A stretch of 64,000 bases of DNA. Source: Puniceicoccaceae bacterium K14. GTDB taxonomy: Bacteria > Verrucomicrobiota > Verrucomicrobiia > Opitutales > Opitutaceae. Under the pieces are notes generated by a model, which was not told where the DNA came from, made no database searches, and saw nothing but the letters and a program-made list of their open reading frames with translations. The position numbers and the translations under genes were made by a program. Where the stretch lies: the NCBI GenBank assembly GCA_022538095.1, contig JAKYXN010000020.1, positions 1 through 64,000 on the forward strand, written 5' to 3'. This document shows, piece by piece, positions 63,480 to 64,000 of this stretch (its first letter is position 1; each line of letters begins with the position of its first letter).

Positions 63480-64000
63480 TGTGTACCGCTAGTTGGAACG
63501 TTAAACAATCTGGTGGCTCATTTCTTTTTAGTCGAGATGAGCAACGAAGTCGGCCTAGGGCGTTGTATCCAGAAGAAAAGCTAGTCGAAGGCGTTCGTGT
63601 CGTATCTCCCATTGACCCCAAAGGCGGAGGGACATGGATTATTGCAAATGAGTTTGGATTAGTTGTCTCGTTGTTGAATTATTATCAGGCTAGAAATGTA
63701 GGTAATGTAGCGTCACCCAGGACGCGTGGCGAAATTCCCATAGCTTTAGCACGTTGTCAGACATTAAGCGAGGTGCGTGAGCGTATACGAAAGAAGGAAC
63801 TTTCCTGCTACTTACCATTTTATTTGTGCTGTTGGTGTGGGCAAAATGGGGGAATTGTTTTCGTTTGGGACGGCGAAATTCTTAAGGAATTTGATAGTCG
63901 TCGAAATATGATTACAACGTCCTCTTTCGAGTCAGAGATAGTTCAGGGTTATCGTGAAGCCCTTTTTGATCAGCGAGCTAACTCGAAGATGGAAGATTTA
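63479..64000 (+). CDS. NRDE/TANGO2 family protein, 3' truncated by window end
   Basis: The first 174 codons are open to the window edge. The start MCTASWNV has the Cys2 residue of the family, followed by FLFSRDEQRSR, which contains the NRDE-like motif, and GGGTWIIANEFGLVVSLLN. TANGO2/NRDE proteins have an Ntn-hydrolase-like fold. Human TANGO2 has been linked to heme and lipid metabolism. The start overlaps the DinB-like stop by one base. The remainder of the gene lies outside. Confidence 0.85.
   Translation, partial: MCTASWNVKQSGGSFLFSRDEQRSRPRALYPEEKLVEGVRVVSPIDPKGGGTWIIANEFGLVVSLLNYYQARNVGNVASPRTRGEIPIALARCQTLSEVRERIRKKELSCYLPFYLCCWCGQNGGIVFVWDGEILKEFDSRRNMITTSSFESEIVQGYREALFDQRANSKMEDL

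Overview
The window looks like a chromosomal segment of a Gram-negative bacterium of the phylum Verrucomicrobiota, probably class Opitutia. The placement rests on a division and cell-wall (dcw) cluster with a fused murC-murB gene and a LysM gene inside it, on two large ADOP-type permeases, and on a secreted protein carrying the C-terminal repeat common in verrucomicrobial exported proteins. No 16S rRNA is present, so the assignment is inference. I saw no tRNA, rRNA or CRISPR array.

Layout. 0.1-7.3 kb, mostly minus strand: trkA-trkH potassium uptake, a tight trio of two methyltransferases and a HAD phosphatase, a RibD/DHFR-fold reductase, a small membrane protein and an NAD(P)-binding protein. 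7.4-14 kb: an orphan ExbD, a beta-propeller lactonase-like protein, a soluble chemoreceptor-like protein, typA/bipA with a clear terminator, a MITE-like inverted repeat and a DUF2235 hydrolase. 14.4-21.5 kb: a large chemoreceptor with a duplicated sensor, then a LytTR response regulator and its 7TM sensor kinase divergent from an outer-membrane beta-barrel gene. The kinase and barrel genes are each broken by one homopolymer frameshift. 21.5-26.6 kb: a beta-hydroxyacid dehydrogenase with an alpha/beta hydrolase, a YdjM-like membrane protein, an IS3-family remnant and SelO. 26.6-37.9 kb: an NtrC-type regulator, its kinase, and a complete tripartite exporter (adaptor, ATPase, two ADOP permeases, TolC). 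38-42.8 kb: a multidomain cyclophilin, a DUF72 protein, and a hisI/HAD/DUF971 operon with terminator. 43.1-62.7 kb: the dcw cluster mraZ, orf, rsmH, orf, ftsL, ftsI, murE, murF, mraY, murD, LysM gene, ftsW, murG, murC-murB, ddl, ftsQ, ftsA, ftsZ. The end carries a DinB-like gene and a truncated NRDE/TANGO2 gene.

How they work together. The dcw genes supply cytoplasmic and lipid-linked precursor synthesis (murE, F, D, C, B, ddl, mraY, murG), septal polymerisation and crosslinking (ftsW, ftsI, ftsL, ftsQ) and the FtsA/FtsZ ring. murE has the meso-DAP signature, so a classical DAP peptidoglycan is expected. A run of TGGG boxes at 10-bp spacing before mraZ suggests MraZ autoregulation. The exporter operon follows its own sigma-54-type regulator, and tandem dyads plus one GG-N10-GC element lie just before the adaptor gene. 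The LytTR pair has a 20-bp-spaced direct repeat in the divergent promoter region shared with the barrel gene, which suggests that gene is a target.

I did not find a wholly new defence or mobile system. The best leads are a FtsZ lacking a catalytic T7-loop aspartate, the three candidate operator arrays, the duplicated and inverted chemoreceptor architectures, and two small unrecognised ORFs inside the dcw cluster.
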